Part shown: one piece after another, positions 11,983 to 24,414 of the stretch
Layout of the letters: each line of letters starts with the position of its first letter
How positions within the stretch are numbered: the stretch's first letter is position 1
NCBI RefSeq assembly: GCF_958295425.1
Contig: NC_081136.1
Coordinates: 22,884,890-22,948,889, forward strand
Reading direction: 5' to 3'
DNA from: Solea solea
Lineage: Eukaryota > Chordata > Actinopteri > Pleuronectiformes > Soleidae
DNA length: 64,000 nt
Translations under genes and position numbers: made by a program
Notes under the pieces: generated by a model
Database searches by the model: none
What the model was told of the DNA's origin: nothing
What the model saw: only the letters and a program-made list of their open reading frames with translations

Positions 11983-14900
11983 TCACACTGACTTCCTCCT
12001 CTTGCCAAACACGTTGTTGATGAGTTTGACCATGGACTTCGAGCCACTCGGGCGCCTCCGGCGCTCCTTGGATTTGCTGCCCAGGCTGGCCTTTTGCACC
12101 ATCTTGGAGAATATGAGCGCTACCTCCTGGTAGTGCTCAGCAACTGACAGCTCATAGAACTGGCATTGGAACTCTGCAGCCAGATGCTGACCCTCTTCAC
12201 GCTGCACCTCCCTCATGTGGCACAGGTCCTGTTTGTTGCCCACCAAAAATATAAGTGAGTCCACGTCCCTGTGGGAAGAGGAGAGAGAGCTGAAAGTCTT
12301 GTTGTCATGCATATCTTTGCTTAGTGTTGGATACACATGTCCGAGACGTATGTTTTAGGCGGACCAGAGTTCACACCTCCCCAAACGAACCAAACTTTCT
12401 AAGCAAACAAACTAGGATTCGAATTAGAAGGGCCAGTGTGAAAAGACTTAAGTTTCCTAATGAATCTAATGTTTTTACCATCTACATTATCAACATGCTA
12501 GCTCGCATTGCCAGTACTGGAAAAGATACCACACGCGTGTAAAAAATGTCCCATGTTATAAACATGACTCTAGTCTCTGTGCTGCCCCAACACAAGGAAA
12601 TATACAAAGGTCATATGACAGGGTGAGTGGTGAGTGGTGAGCGGTAGAGCAAGTCATCTTTCTACTGAAGGGTTGAGGTTTCAGTTCCCGCCTCTATTAA
12701 ACTACATGCCAACCTAGTTAATTGAGGAGTTCCACAAGGCTCAGTGCTTGGGCCAATACTTTTTTAACTTATATACAGTATGCTTCCTTTAGGAAACATT
12801 ATTAGAAAGCCCAACATACTCTTTCATTGTTATGCAGATGACACACAGCTATATTTATCAATGAGGCTGCTAGAAAAGAAAGCACTACACATAATTTAGA
12901 TGTGCTAAATGAATGGGTGAAGCAGCTTTGAGTGGTCATCAAGACTAGAAAAGCTCCATATAAATGCAGACCATTTATAGTTAATACAGATTTGTACCTT
13001 TTAGCAGATCCCAGGTGAAGCTCTCTGATGAGGTGCACGATGGCTCTGGCAGTGAGGAAGGAGGCTCGGTCACTGATGTCATAGACCAGAATGAAACCAT
13101 CAGCCCAGTGGATCTGGTTGTGTAACGCAGAGTTACCCTCGCACGCCTAAGAGCAGAGACAATTTCTTTAACGTTAGATTTTGTGGCCACAATTGTCACT
13201 CTAGTGGCCGTAAATAAAGGAATGGAAATAAATCGAATTTTTGTGGCAGCGAGGTGACCTTAATGGCTTTAATATTGTTGTGCTCTAAGTCAGATGGTAC
13301 AGCTGAGGACAACCACATGCTGCAAACTAAGATGGAAGATGTCCATTTAACCAGAGGTCACAGAGGTGTTGGTAATAGTTGGACGACAAAATGGGTTTTT
13401 AATTTGGGTGATACGGAGTTCTGTGTGTGATTCCCGTTGCTGCTGAACTCACCTGAGAGCAGGGGTCATAGAGCTCCAGGTTCACCTGCCTCCCGTCCAC
13501 AGACACACACTTTCTGTACACACACTCTGCGGGAGACACAAGATGAAGAGCATTTAGATTTTAAAACATTTAATGGAATCGTTTCACGCAGTGGACACAA
13601 CTTGTGCATGTGCAACATCCGTGATCCAAATATACTTCAACAAGCCAGAAAGTTTCAGAAATCACAGAAATCACAGTGACTGAGGCCAGAGGCAAACACT
13701 GAAGCAGCCCCTCTCCTCTCTTCTGATTTGATCTGGTCTGAGGCCAAAACAAGTGACGTGCTGAAAGTGAACAGGGCTCACATGAAACTAGATTACTCGC
13801 AGGACAACAATGCAATACTGAGCCACTATCTAACACCAGTGCTGAGTCATTTCTCCGTGCGGGCACGAGAGTAACCTTTGCAGAACGTTATCACCTCAGC
13901 AGGGTTTCTCATAACACATGGTGACTGATCTGTCGCACACTCAATAACAAATGGATGGATCAAACACAAACTGGGCTGCAAGCGGATAAGAGGAGTAAGT
14001 TAATAGTAAAATAAATCTGAGCAGGTGTTTAAACACCATTGTTTAAAGCTGCACAGATTTGCATACTTTATTTGTTTTTCAGGTGTAGTGAATTATAAGC
14101 ATGGGACATTTTTAGTTGCTCATTACACATGGTGACTGATCTGTCACTGCCCACCAGTGACACTTGGTCCTGTTAGCGTAACTGTTAACAAAGATGGCGG
14201 ACACTGTTTACATTCTGGGAATGAGGTCCCGTGCCCCTACGAGTGGGTCTAAAAAGTGCGGAATTAGCGTTGCAGTTTCAAGCCTCGGATCAAGTGTCAC
14301 TGGTGGGCACGTAGCAAAATAAAGAATGAAGAAACTAAGGTTGGGAAGCACAATTGTTCAAAAATACTATCCCTATTCTAGTAATACAAGGCTAAATGCG
14401 AATCGCTGAAGTATTCCTTTAAGTGATATCGTGTCATCATCCGCCACACACGTGCACATGCTTTCTGCAGGATAACATACAGAAGTGTATTGCATAACCA
14501 AAAAAATATTTTTAAAAAGGCTCTGGTTTTACATGTTTGTTTTTTTTTCAGGTCTGTTTTTACGAGATTCACCGCATCCAACAGAAGCTGGTCGTAATAC
14601 GCTTCCATCGACGAGAAGCTCCAGGTGGATCCTGTAGCCCACTAGCCCTCCTGCCCAGTCGGCCTGCCTGACCCCGTACAGCGCTAACGTATGTAAATAG
14701 TTCCACATGACATGTTGTGTATGTAACTACTTTTTACTGTAGGTTCCCTATTTAATTTAGCAGATGGCTAAAATTACCCGACATAAACATGTCCGCGAGA
14801 CTGCTGTTATAACAACCACCATTTATTTCAATCATGCTGAACGAGGAAATTGAAAACTAAAGACACGGTATCAAACTGGATCTGGAACATCTCTGCTTTC

Positions 14901-15688
14901 AATTCAGCAATCAAGCTTCTCTGCCATCGTGTTCACTCAGAAAAACGGAAAATAATCTAAGCTTCCGTGCACTCCAGTCCAGTTGGTGGTGCATATATTT
15001 TATTTTATGTCATAAAGATACATTTGCTAACTTTTTATCTTTTGTTCACCAACTCAAAATGATATTTTAAGTGTTACAGATGTTTACCATCTTTAAAAAG
15101 TGGGTCTTTATATAGAATGTTTGAGATACCTACAGCTGTAAACCAATACATGCAGGATTAATTGGTTCCTCATGTTTATATTGAATGATTTACATTTCTT
15201 ATTTCTTACTGCTTAAAAACGCACGAGCTGCATCTACTCACTTAATGCATGTTGGAGCTTTTTGTTTTCCTACTCTGCTGTTATTTATGGGAGAGGTTCA
15301 CAGCTGACAGTGGAGACACAGTCGTGCAATGCTGACAAATATGTAAGGAATTTTCATCTGACATCCTGCTGGACATGAGCCCCAAATGTGACATGTGTTG
15401 GAACAGCATATTATAATAACGATAATAATAATAATAATAATAATGATAAATAATAATAATGAAATAATTACCTGAGAAGGAGGCGTACTCGCCAATGAAG
15501 CGCTTGGTGAGGAAGCGGACGATGAGAGCTGCACATACACAGACAGAGAGACAGGTGATGGCTGTTAAAAACAACAAACTATTTATATAATTAATTCATA
15601 TTTGCCATACGTTTTATTATTAACATATTCACTCACCTGACTTCCCCACACCTTCACTGCCCAGCACTGCGATCTTGATCTCGTTCAT
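11983..15688 (-). CDS. rergl: RERG/Ras-like small GTPase (RERGL)
   Basis: Five coding exons in gene order: 15637-15688, 15472-15528, 13453-13526, 12998-13146 and 11983-12268. All junctions are GT-AG and the total is 618 nt, 205 residues, the usual RERGL length. The P-loop GSEGVGKS is at 10-17, followed by [19 protein letters not shown], a near match to mammalian RERGL. The switch II region reads YDPCSQ instead of the DTAGQ of active Ras enzymes. The guanine-specificity motif NKQD is at 122-125. The basic tail [21 protein letters not shown] (shown in part: [14 protein letters not shown]) is diagnostic and carries no CAAX cysteine. The family is a non-prenylated Ras branch of poorly known role; the odd switch II suggests weak or absent GTP hydrolysis (inference). 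An acceptor-like CCACCCACAG just before the ATG implies an upstream 5'UTR exon. Intron 3-4 and 4-5 hold repeats. Confidence 0.93.
12620..12975 (+). mobile_element. tRNA-derived SINE interrupted by a LINE fragment
   Basis: Left part: GAGCGGTAGAGCAAGTCATC with GGTTTCAGTTCCC, resembling Pol III A and B boxes. Right part: CTTTGAGTGGTCATCAAGAC..AGAAAAGC, the same tail found in the SINE at 21745-21880. Between them, 12720-12890 reads a broken reverse-transcriptase piece ([10 protein letters not shown] followed by [11 protein letters not shown]), which holds the catalytic YADD. The whole lies in the last intron of rergl. Confidence 0.65.
13913..14145. repeat. 21-bp direct repeat pair
   Basis: ACACATGGTGACTGATCTGTC occurs identically at 13913-13933 and 14125-14145, within the rergl intron between exons 2 and 3. 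The right copy abuts the inverted-repeat element at 14148. Confidence 0.8.
14148..14310. mobile_element. Short element with 22-bp terminal inverted repeats
   Basis: TGCCCACCAGTGACACTTGG at 14148-14167 is matched in inverted form by CAAGTGTCACTGGTGGGCA ending at 14309, with one mismatch in 20+. The 162-bp unit contains AAGATGGCGG, a YY1-type promoter word, and looks like a foldback or MITE insertion in a rergl intron. The superfamily is unclear because no clean duplication flanks it. Confidence 0.7.
15412..15463. repeat. (AAT)n microsatellite
   Basis: An imperfect AAT trinucleotide run within 10 bp of the exon 2 donor of rergl. The closeness could affect splicing of that exon if the run expands. 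Confidence 0.9.
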
Positions 15689-15699
15689 GTTCACTGTGG

Positions 15700-17600
15700 G
15701 TGGGAAAAAAAAAAACAAACAGCCTCTCAATCTTTAGTCTCCAGCACAGAAATGTGACTCAGCTGTCATCGTTGTGAGGAGCAGAGGAGTGAGAGAGAGA
15801 GCCAGAGAAGACAGGAGCTGCTGTCTGAGCAGAGGGTGGGAGGCTATTCAGGAGGCTGGACTTTGTTGTTACAGCCCACTCTTACTCCTCCTCCTCCTCC
15901 TCCTCCTCTCCACACTTTTTATTGTGACTCAGTTTGTCAAGGTTACAATGAAACAGTCTTAGAAGCTGCAAATTCTCAACATACTGCATTTACTATCAGT
16001 ATTTTAATACTGTCAGTGATAAGAGTGTAATGAGCTCTTTACTCTTGTAGCAAATTGATTACTTTTTACAGCAATTTTATTCATTTTGCTCCAGCCACAG
16101 GCTTAAAGTACGGATGAGTATTAATCTCAGAATTAATGCTGTTTTATTTTTTTTATTTTTTTACATGTAGACCTAATACTCTTGCGTATTTTTGAACATT
16201 AAGTTGCATGACACAGACCCCAGGAGTAGAGTGGATGCAGCGTTGTTAAATCATTTAATGAGGATCCAGTCCGGAGATCTCGCCCTGTTTCGGAGCTAGT
16301 TTGGGAAACACACACTAACTAACGGGTTTTAAACCAACAACATGCATGCATATGTTATGTTTAACATGTTTGAACAATAAAACTGCTGCAGATCAGTATG
16401 TGTTGCGGTGTTATACCACAAGAGGAAGCTTGCCACAGTACCACAGTTTGAGAACCATAGGCTTACACAATACGAGAAATTTGGTCTGGTCAAAAAAAAC
16501 AAAACAGAAAACAACAAGAGAAAAACAAATAAATATCAGAGGAAAATAAAAATAAAATATAAAAAAATAAGAAAATAAGAGTATACTGTACAGGAGATAA
16601 AAGAGTACAATTTGTGCAATCTGAAAATTCACATATCTGTACTTTACATTTTTATTTATATTTCTTGCAACTTTTACTCCACTACATTTCCTCTAACTAT
16701 CTTTGTTACTCGTTACTACCAAATAAAATCAGAAGAAGAAGAATTGGTATTATGGTCTGTATTTATATAGAGCTTTACATGCCTGATGAGCTACTTTGCA
16801 CTATAGTTATGCCATTCACTTGCTGCAACATGGGGTTAAGTGTCTTGCTCAATGACACATAGAGACTAGCAGACACAGCAAATGTCATATACTTTAAGAC
16901 TTTTACTTAAGTAATATTTTAAAAAGTGACTTCTACCAAAGTCATTTTCTGGTAAGATACTTGTACTGTTACTCAAGTATGCCTTTTAGGTACTTTATAC
17001 AGGACTTGTCATTATATGTTTAATTCCTGTGCTCCAGGTGTGATAAACTACCTCAGGATGGAACATGTGCAGGATCAGTAAGTCAGTTAAACAACTTCAT
17101 AGCCGTGAGGCCTGCAGCCCGTCTGGCGTTCCTCTCTTTACGTAACAAGCCGATACACTTCATGATTCCACGGCGCGTGAGTGGAACATGAGCTGCACTG
17201 AGACCAGAATCCACTTCTCTCCGGATCACTCTGCAAAGATGCTAGATGGATGAGAGGATTTCCTGAAGGGTTTATTTATTTTTTCCTATTTCCCTCTGTC
17301 GCGGCACAAACTCATAAAGTTTAGACAAAGTTCTTTTGAAGAGCTAATCTGTGTTTCTGTAGTGAAAAGACTGGCTCTCAATCTCAGAGATAGTAGTTTA
17401 GATGTAGTTTGCTTTGTAAACTGGTGGCTCTTTTCTCCTTGAGTGCCCACTCACAGCATATTGAAATGTACAGTTTGTCTTATTCATTCAGTGAACACAC
17501 TGTTACGCTGCGTTCCATTTATATCAGACCTTGGAGTCACGTTACTCCCGAATTCACTGCGTTACAATTGAGAAGTCAGAAACGTTAACATATCTTGGGC
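15700..17600. other. Spacer upstream of rergl with repeat fragments
   Basis: Probably contains the rergl 5'UTR exon and promoter, but I cannot place them. It holds a TCC-rich microsatellite at 15886-15908, a hAT end fragment at 16413-16460, and a SINE/LINE-like fragment at 16750-16880 (GTGTCTTGCTCAATGACAC). No convincing coding exon. Confidence 0.55.
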
Positions 17601-17766
17601 TAGGCATTGTTAGCCATTGTTAGCCAGTGTTAGCCATTATTAGCCAGTGCTAGGCATTGTTAGCCATTGTTAGTCAGTGTTAGCCATTATTAGCCAGTGT
17701 AAGCCATTGTTAGCCATTATTAGCCATTGTTAGCCAGTGTTAGCCATTGTTAGCCATTGTTAGCGG
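17600..17766. repeat. Decamer minisatellite, TTAGCCATTG family
   Basis: About 17 near-perfect 10-bp units. TTAGCCATTG alternates with TTAGCCAGTG and TTAGCCATTA variants. It ends next to a dispersed repeat copy. Confidence 0.9.
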
Positions 17767-17767
17767 G

Positions 17768-17880
17768 TGTATCACTTGGCCAGATGCTTTGCCAGCACAT
17801 TTGGTCCTTGAATTTGAGGGAATCGTTTCTGAGAGGTCCTTGAAATTAAAGTCAACCAAGGTGTGGGAACCCTGTTCTGC
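17768..17880 (-). repeat. Dispersed repeat copy (reverse orientation)
   Basis: Contains TTTGGTCCTTGAATTTGAGG and ends CCAAGGTGTG..GAACCCTG. It is the reverse complement of the left part of the copy at 18947-19270. Confidence 0.7.
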
Positions 17881-18946
17881 ACTCTGAACTCATCTGGAAA
17901 AACATTGGACAGATGTTTGCACAAGTTAACACTTTCTCTTAATTAAAATGAAAATAAAATAATACCTATAAGCCACAAAACTATGGAAATATATTGTATA
18001 TTTGTGTTCTCTTTGGAGACAATGTGGAACTGAGAGAAACTCTGTTCACCTCGAGGTTTACTTAACATCTACTTTAACATCTTCACTTTCTTCAGAGGTT
18101 TTTCCAGTACATATTCAATCAACAACAACTCAGCACTAATAAACATCTGAAAATGACTTTCAGTGTGAAAAAACTGTCCAAAATGTTTGTGTCAAACCCA
18201 TTTTGTAATTGGGTTATAAATATATACATGTAGGTATTAAATCAATGACTGAAGGGCCATTATTGATTTCTCTGTAAACTCTCTGACCTAATAATCTGCC
18301 TGGACTCAGCCAGAAACTGGAAAAACGAAGATAAACCAGAAGTACTGTGCCAGTGTCAGACTGCCACTTTATCCAGTTTCTAATAAAAGCATATGTGATT
18401 GTGGCTGTTATGGAATATGACAGATTACATTATCACTGCCACGTATATTTACGCATCCTGTCTCAGGATGTAAATATCAGAAATCTGACATGAATAATCT
18501 GAGTCTGAGAGCGCACTCCTCAGGTTGTCCTCTGTCACTGGAATGTGCTCTGTTCACTGTAAGAGATAAGCTCGGTCTAAAAAGGGAACAACCTCCCTCA
18601 CTTTTTCCAGATAATCTGTGGCCTGGTTGATAGTTTTCAACATCACCGGCAGCTTCAGAATGATTATCATTTGCTGTGTCATGTCACAGCATACACAGTA
18701 GGTCATGCAGAGTCAGTTTATTTCTGCAGTGTGACCATTCTCTCTAACGACAAGACATAAATTATCACAGCAGAAATGTTCCTCGTGGAGGTGGGTGAGG
18801 TAGTACTTTATCTGCGGCCTCCTCCGCTGTTGTTTTCCTTGGCATTCGGTGGTGTCACATGTGAAGAAAAAGCGAAGCTATTTTCATCAGCGAGCGGCTG
18901 AAAGTGCGAAGAGAGATTTAGAGAAAATCAGTGCTTATGTAATGCA

Positions 18947-19270
18947 GGGTTCTCACTCACACCTTGGTTGACAAATTCAAGGACTTACCAGGACCACTTC
19001 CCTCAAATTCAAAGACCAAATGTGCTGACACAGCTTAAGGTGGAAGGGCAACTTGTAAGAACCGCTTCGCCCCTTGGTGCCCACTTTTATTGTCCTTGGG
19101 ATCTTGGGCAAGTGAGTCTTTGTAATTTTCTTTGGTCATTCAGAGATCTTAAAATTTGCATTTTCCGCACATCATGTAATTTGCATGTCTATTTAAGGCA
19201 ATTTTCAAAAGCTTTTTTGCCAAATTCTCAAACTTTCAAGGATTTCAAGGACCTGTTGTATGTTATATGA
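18947..19270 (+). repeat. Dispersed repeat copy (forward orientation)
   Basis: Starts CAGGGTTCTCACTCACACCTTGG and carries CCCTCAAATTCAAAGACCAA, matching 17768-17880 in inverted orientation. It ends with TCAAGGATTTCAAGGACCTG. This is probably a hAT-type non-autonomous element; the 100-codon frame inside it is not a gene. Confidence 0.65.
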
Positions 19271-21590
19271 AAACTCAAGCTCATGTTTAGAGCAAAGATG
19301 AAATTGAAATACATTCCACACCATTTAAAGGTTTTCTTATTCAACATAAAAAGACAAGCGGATGCCGTCATTATGTTAAAAAAATAAAATAAAAAATGCA
19401 TTGTTTAACTGGTCTCAAACTGTGATCAAAATTGTTCCACACCACTGCTGAACCCTCGAATTGGGGGTCAGCAAATGTTGACCTGAAACATGAAACTATT
19501 AAAAAAAAAAAAGCTGACATATGTACAATGACGTGTACAAAATTAAAGGTGTCCCATGTTTTGCAAAAAGTGAAAAAAAAAAGTCAGCCTTTGACCTGAT
19601 GGAGATTATAACTGGTGGTTTCAAGCCCAATTCCCTTCGATTCAGCCATGGGCTGCCTGTAGAGTGTTCCAAAATTTAAGAAAGTTGTACTTATCACACA
19701 AAATGTTTACTTTAACCTGCACAGCAAACTTCTTAACTATTTTTAATCCTAAAAAAGCACAGATTAGGCGATCCATTCGAGACGCAGGACCACACACTTG
19801 GTGTTTAATCAAACAATTTCAGAGAGGAAATTCTTTGGTTTGGCATCTCATAGAAACTCACATGATTTAACGTGACTTGACTGTTGTCGTCGTTGTCGTC
19901 AATTAATGCTGAGAAACGTAAAAACTGTGGATGATGTCGTGGCTGAGAAGACGGAATCAAATTGTTTCCTGTTCAACTCACTCTCATTGGTTATTGTGGG
20001 ATTCTGCTCTCACCCCAATTGCTGTTCAGATTTGAAATCGACTCTGATGCATCCAATGATTTTAAAATGGCGTCTGTTAATCCCTCACACTACAGGATAA
20101 TTTGGGCAGACAATCTGTTCAAATCAGCCTAAAATCGGAAGGCACCCTCGATTGTCGGGAGGGCCAGATCTGGACTGAAATCTGGCCAATTATAATTCAT
20201 AATTTATCCTTTACTTGATGACTCTAACTTTAACAAAATATACCTTAGAATTTCTTACATTTGCACACACATCAGTCTCTGATAGTGAATTTGAATTCTG
20301 TATTTAACACAAACTTAATACAAAGCAGTATAGACAAAGTATAATATTTTATCTTGACATTTTCAATTCGCTAAAAATGTTTATAGTGCAGAAGATTATT
20401 TTTCTTTTCAGGCAAAGAAAAAACATGAGCATGAGGATTATTTTACTTACTTGAAAATCAATTTTTGCAGTGTAAAAATGATTTCATAAGCAAAATGTAT
20501 TGGTTGAATGTTTAATCTAACATGATTAATGTGATTAATGTATGGGGCTAAATCTGATGCATCTTTTTTGTACCTCCACTCTGACACCGATCATCAGAAG
20601 AGAGATCAATCAATATAAGCAATTTCATTATTTATTTATTTATGTATGTATTTATCATGTGTTCATTTCTGCAGCGATACTCTGACGGGGTTCCGGCAGA
20701 ATGAAAACAACACTCGTGCTGATGTCAGAGTGCTCTCCGTTTGTTGTAAGTGCCACTCAACAACACAGGCTTCCATTAAAGGGAAACGTCAGACCACCAT
20801 TTTCACCCACGTACTCCTTTCATGAGCAGAAACTAAAAGCTCTTTACTTTTTCATCTGCGGTGGGAGGATGTTATTTAAGGAACTCAATTATCTTCATCT
20901 AGGTCACAGATAAAGGGGGAATAAATAGGTGAGATGTATAAACTAACGCAGGGCGAGAGTGGAAATAGATCGGAGCTGAGGATATACAGTAGTGACCTTT
21001 AGAGTGCACTCCTCCACAACATGGACAACGAATAATCTCATGTGGTGATGATTCTGTTTGACAACTCATCATCCAGCATTTCTAGTTACCACACTGACCT
21101 GTGATAAGTAGCCCGTCATGCACACCAGGCCTCTTATTATCGTCAGCGGGTCTAATCTCCACCTGAAAACATCTGCAGACACACACCTGGACTCACTGGG
21201 GGCCGCCCTCATCGTAGACATCGCAGACAAGCTGTCCTCATTTGATGTGAGCCATGCAGCGAGCCAGCGTTCTGCAGCTCATGCCTCCATGGAGAAGCTC
21301 CCTCTCTGCTGCAGCACACTGATCCATGACCGTTACTCAGCTTTCACTCACCGGTGATTGGCTTTCATGGTAGAGTACAGTCTCTGCAGGCTGGGGGTGC
21401 TTTAAATAAGGTGTAACGGATTAAACTGTCAGGTCCAGGTGTAAGACACCTTCTCTTTGATTTATTAGTGGTTGGTCCATTCGGCTGACAAAATACTTTT
21501 GAAAAGAGAGCCTTCCTATGTGGAGTTTCCATGTTCTGGTAACTGCCACAGCCCAAAAACATGTAGATTAGGTTAATTTGACACTCTTTA
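19270..21590. other. Spacer, no supported gene
   Basis: No coding exon could be supported. 20640-21360 is less AT-rich and free of recognisable repeats, so it could hold conserved non-coding sequence, but nothing in it can be named from sequence alone. Confidence 0.5.
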
Positions 21591-21885
21591 TTGACCAGAG
21601 TGAATGGTTGTTTCGTATGATGGACTGGTGACCTTCACCCTATGTCAGCTGGGATTGGGTCCAGCCCCCCGTGACCCTCATGGGGAGTATTACATGGTAG
21701 AAAATGAGTGAATACCCATTTTATTACCAATGAAACATGTCTCATTTATGGTAGCTCAGTGGTAGGGCAAGTTGTCTTTAAACTCAAAGGCTGTGGGTTC
21801 AATTCCTGTGCTGGCAGCATGTGCATCAGTACAAAAAATGGTGTGGCAACTTTGAGTGGTCATCATGACCAGAAAAAGTGCTGGG
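21590..21885 (+). mobile_element. tRNA-derived SINE with flanking repeat fragment
   Basis: GGTAGCTCAGTGGTAGGGCA (from about 21752) is an excellent Pol III A box and GGGTTCAATTCC (about 21796) a good B box. The tail CTTTGAGTGGTCATCATGACC..AGAAAAGTGC matches the tail of the 12.6-kb copy. It is immediately preceded by a fragment with GGGATTGGGTCCAGCCCCC, a common fish interspersed repeat motif. Confidence 0.75.
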
Positions 21886-22420
21886 AACACAATGAAATCC
21901 CTAAAACCTGAAAATAGTGATTCAGGCCAACAAATTTTTTTTTACCGATGTCATAAACAACAAAGCTCATTTTCTTATAGACTTGCAAACAAACCAATGG
22001 AGTCACCCCCTGGTGGCCTCTCAAGAGAACACAGGTTTCAGGCACTTCCGCAGTGGTTTCAAACTATACACCTACGTTATTTCACGTTCCTTCAAATATG
22101 ATCCCTCACCTGTTGACTGATATGTTCCAGTGCGACTGTGAAAAGTCAACAAATCGTTGTTCATTACAAATTCTTCTACAAGGATGAATCGGCAAAAGTC
22201 ATGTCACATGTAAATAGGAATGGAATTAGTAAAAATATGAATGCAAATGTACATAAATATGGTCATAACAATTGTTATGTGTCTGAAGCAGCATTAGTAA
22301 AAAGGTGACATCATGCTATCAAGAACTACTAATCAACCACAACAGGGTTCATAATTTGACCTTTTGAATGGACATGGACATTTGTTGTCACTTTTTATTG
22401 TAATGCACAAAAGTACATGA

Positions 22421-22717
22421 CCTTAGAGCAGCTTTTCTCAAAGTGTGGTGAGCGACCCCTAGTGGTTAGGGGTTAGGGTCATATCATTTAAAATGTCAGT
22501 GTTTTAATTTCAGTGTTTGTGAAACTGCCTGCGACATAAACGTACAGTTTGTTTTCAATATCAAATTAACTAGTTCATTTTAGGAGGTTGAAATTTGTGA
22601 GCTGTTGAAGTTGGCATATTGCTTTGGGGCTATTTTGAGGTAGGTGGTCCGTGAGTGTTTTTATTTATGGGTTAAGTGGTCCTTGGCTGAAAAGGTTTGA
22701 GAAACACTGCGTTAAAG
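22421..22717. mobile_element. hAT-type MITE with diverged duplication
   Basis: The element spans 22429-22709. The left end CAGCTTTTCTCAAAG and right end TTTGAGAAACACTG form an imperfect inverted pair. The flanks CCTTAGAG and CGTTAAAG match at 6 of 8, consistent with an aged 8-bp duplication. Confidence 0.65.
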
Positions 22718-22789
22718 GAACAAGAACACTGTTCAATGGTGTCTGTAGTTCTTTGTCTTTTTGTGCCACCTGATGGTGAATGTGCCACA

Positions 22790-22821
22790 ATGCACCTGTT
22801 GAGGAAACTCAACAGGTGCAT
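22790..22821. other. Perfect 14-bp hairpin with GAAA loop
   Basis: ATGCACCTGTTGAG (22790-22803) and its exact complement CTCAACAGGTGCAT (22808-22821) are separated by GAAA. It is 110 bp upstream of an AATAAA at about 22914. If transcribed it would form a stem capped by a GNRA tetraloop. Confidence 0.85.
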
Positions 22822-23447
22822 CGATGTGCTTCCTCCTGCAAAAGTCTCAATGAGAAACTTCCTGTGGGGTGTTGTAATGAAGATGTGCAGAAAATACATT
22901 TATAATATTTTCAAAATAAAGTTTTAACTATGACTGGTGATAAGTTCTGCCTATGAATGAGTCTGTGCGATAATGAGTAAGTGTTCAGAGAAAAACAAAA
23001 ACAAAACTTAAAATGTCTGCAGTTTTGCAAAATAAGTTATGGGGACTGATTGTTCTGATGGGTCAAGACTTGAAAATGTTGAGAACCACTGCTGAGTGTA
23101 CTGGACTGAGGCTGACAAACATGTTTCTGTAGACTCACACATGTCTGTGGTTAAAAGTGTAACTGCAAGTGGAGTGTACAAACATTTTTCTCTATGCAAC
23201 TGTTTTCTCTGTGATCGTGGTGAAGATAACAGAGCGAGGAGACAACTTTGAAGTTATGTTGCCCACACAATGAGAACGGTAGCTGGTGCTTTCATTGTCT
23301 GTGGGAAAAATGCTCTTTACTGTTGAAACACAGACACGCTGTTTCAGCTTCATTGATGTTAACATTGATACTCACTGTACTATAATACTCAGTTTAAGTC
23401 ACAAAAATGGTCTAATGTGGTGACATTATGTTGCAGTCTAATAATTA

Positions 23448-23448
<1 letters not shown>

Positions 23449-23482
<34 letters not shown>
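23449..23482. repeat. (GT)n(GA)n microsatellite
   Basis: About ten GT units followed by a short GA run, about 700 bp upstream of il17ra exon 1. Confidence 0.9.
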
Positions 23483-24169
23483 TGTAGGTGTAGGTCCAGT
23501 GTGTGAGAATTAGTGACATCCAATGGTGAGACTGCAGATTGTTCTCTACACTCACCTTTCCCTTTCCCAGGCACATACAGTAACTATGGTCAACAAGTGT
23601 GTGGAGTTGTGTAGAACCACAATAGTGCTAGATGGTGCTTTGTTAAGTGCAAATTGTTGTTTTAGTGTTATTATGCACGTATACAAACATAATCATGGTA
23701 AGTAAATTCATTAGACACACTGGATATTTATAACACGTACATGTGAGTGCACTTAAATGCACCACACTGAGGTTTGTTGTAATCACTTATCTCATTAGTG
23801 CCTGCGTATTGTTGAAATCTATGCAGTGTTGTCGATCAATGTGTTCTTGTTGTTAGTTTCTGTTTATTTGGGGATTCGGGATTATTTGTTTTTATAAACA
23901 ACTAACAGTATCATATCAGGAGCAGCCAGAGCCAACAGAGTAGTTCTACATTTTCCCAGGTGACATGAATGCAGCATGCGATGATTTACAGTAACAGGTA
24001 GGTAGGTGAATTCCCGAGGAACAGGAAGTTTATCATTAGTCTACACCAGGTTAGTCAGTCTGTACCTCTACACGCTGCTTATCCCTACACGTAAAACCTC
24101 TCTCTGTAAACTTTATTAATGGCGGGACTTTATCTCAGGCAGCTTTAGTGTGACAGAGACACAGCGGGG

Positions 24170-24370
24170 ATGTTTGTCAATGGAATTCTGTTGTTGCTGC
24201 CGCTGCTTCAGTGTGCGTCACTTTCGTCCGCGGTGACGGTTCTAACATGGCCGCCACTCAGCTGCCCCCGACAGGTAAGTTATGGCATGAATGTAGCTGC
24301 TTTTTAAACGGCCATGAGTTCATCACCGTTCTGTTTGGTCAAATGTGAGTCGCCAAATGACGTCACATGC

Positions 24371-24414
<44 letters not shown>

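Noticed and set aside
18968..19270. 100-codon frame
   Set aside because: Lies inside a dispersed repeat that also occurs, inverted, at 17768-17880.
21118..21357. 79-codon frame in a less AT-rich stretch
   Set aside because: No acceptor-donor pair gives a sensible neighbour and no domain is visible; possible conserved non-coding sequence instead.
22697..22927. 76-codon frame with AATAAA behind it
   Set aside because: Contains the perfect hairpin and no family signature; more likely a non-coding or repeat-derived unit.
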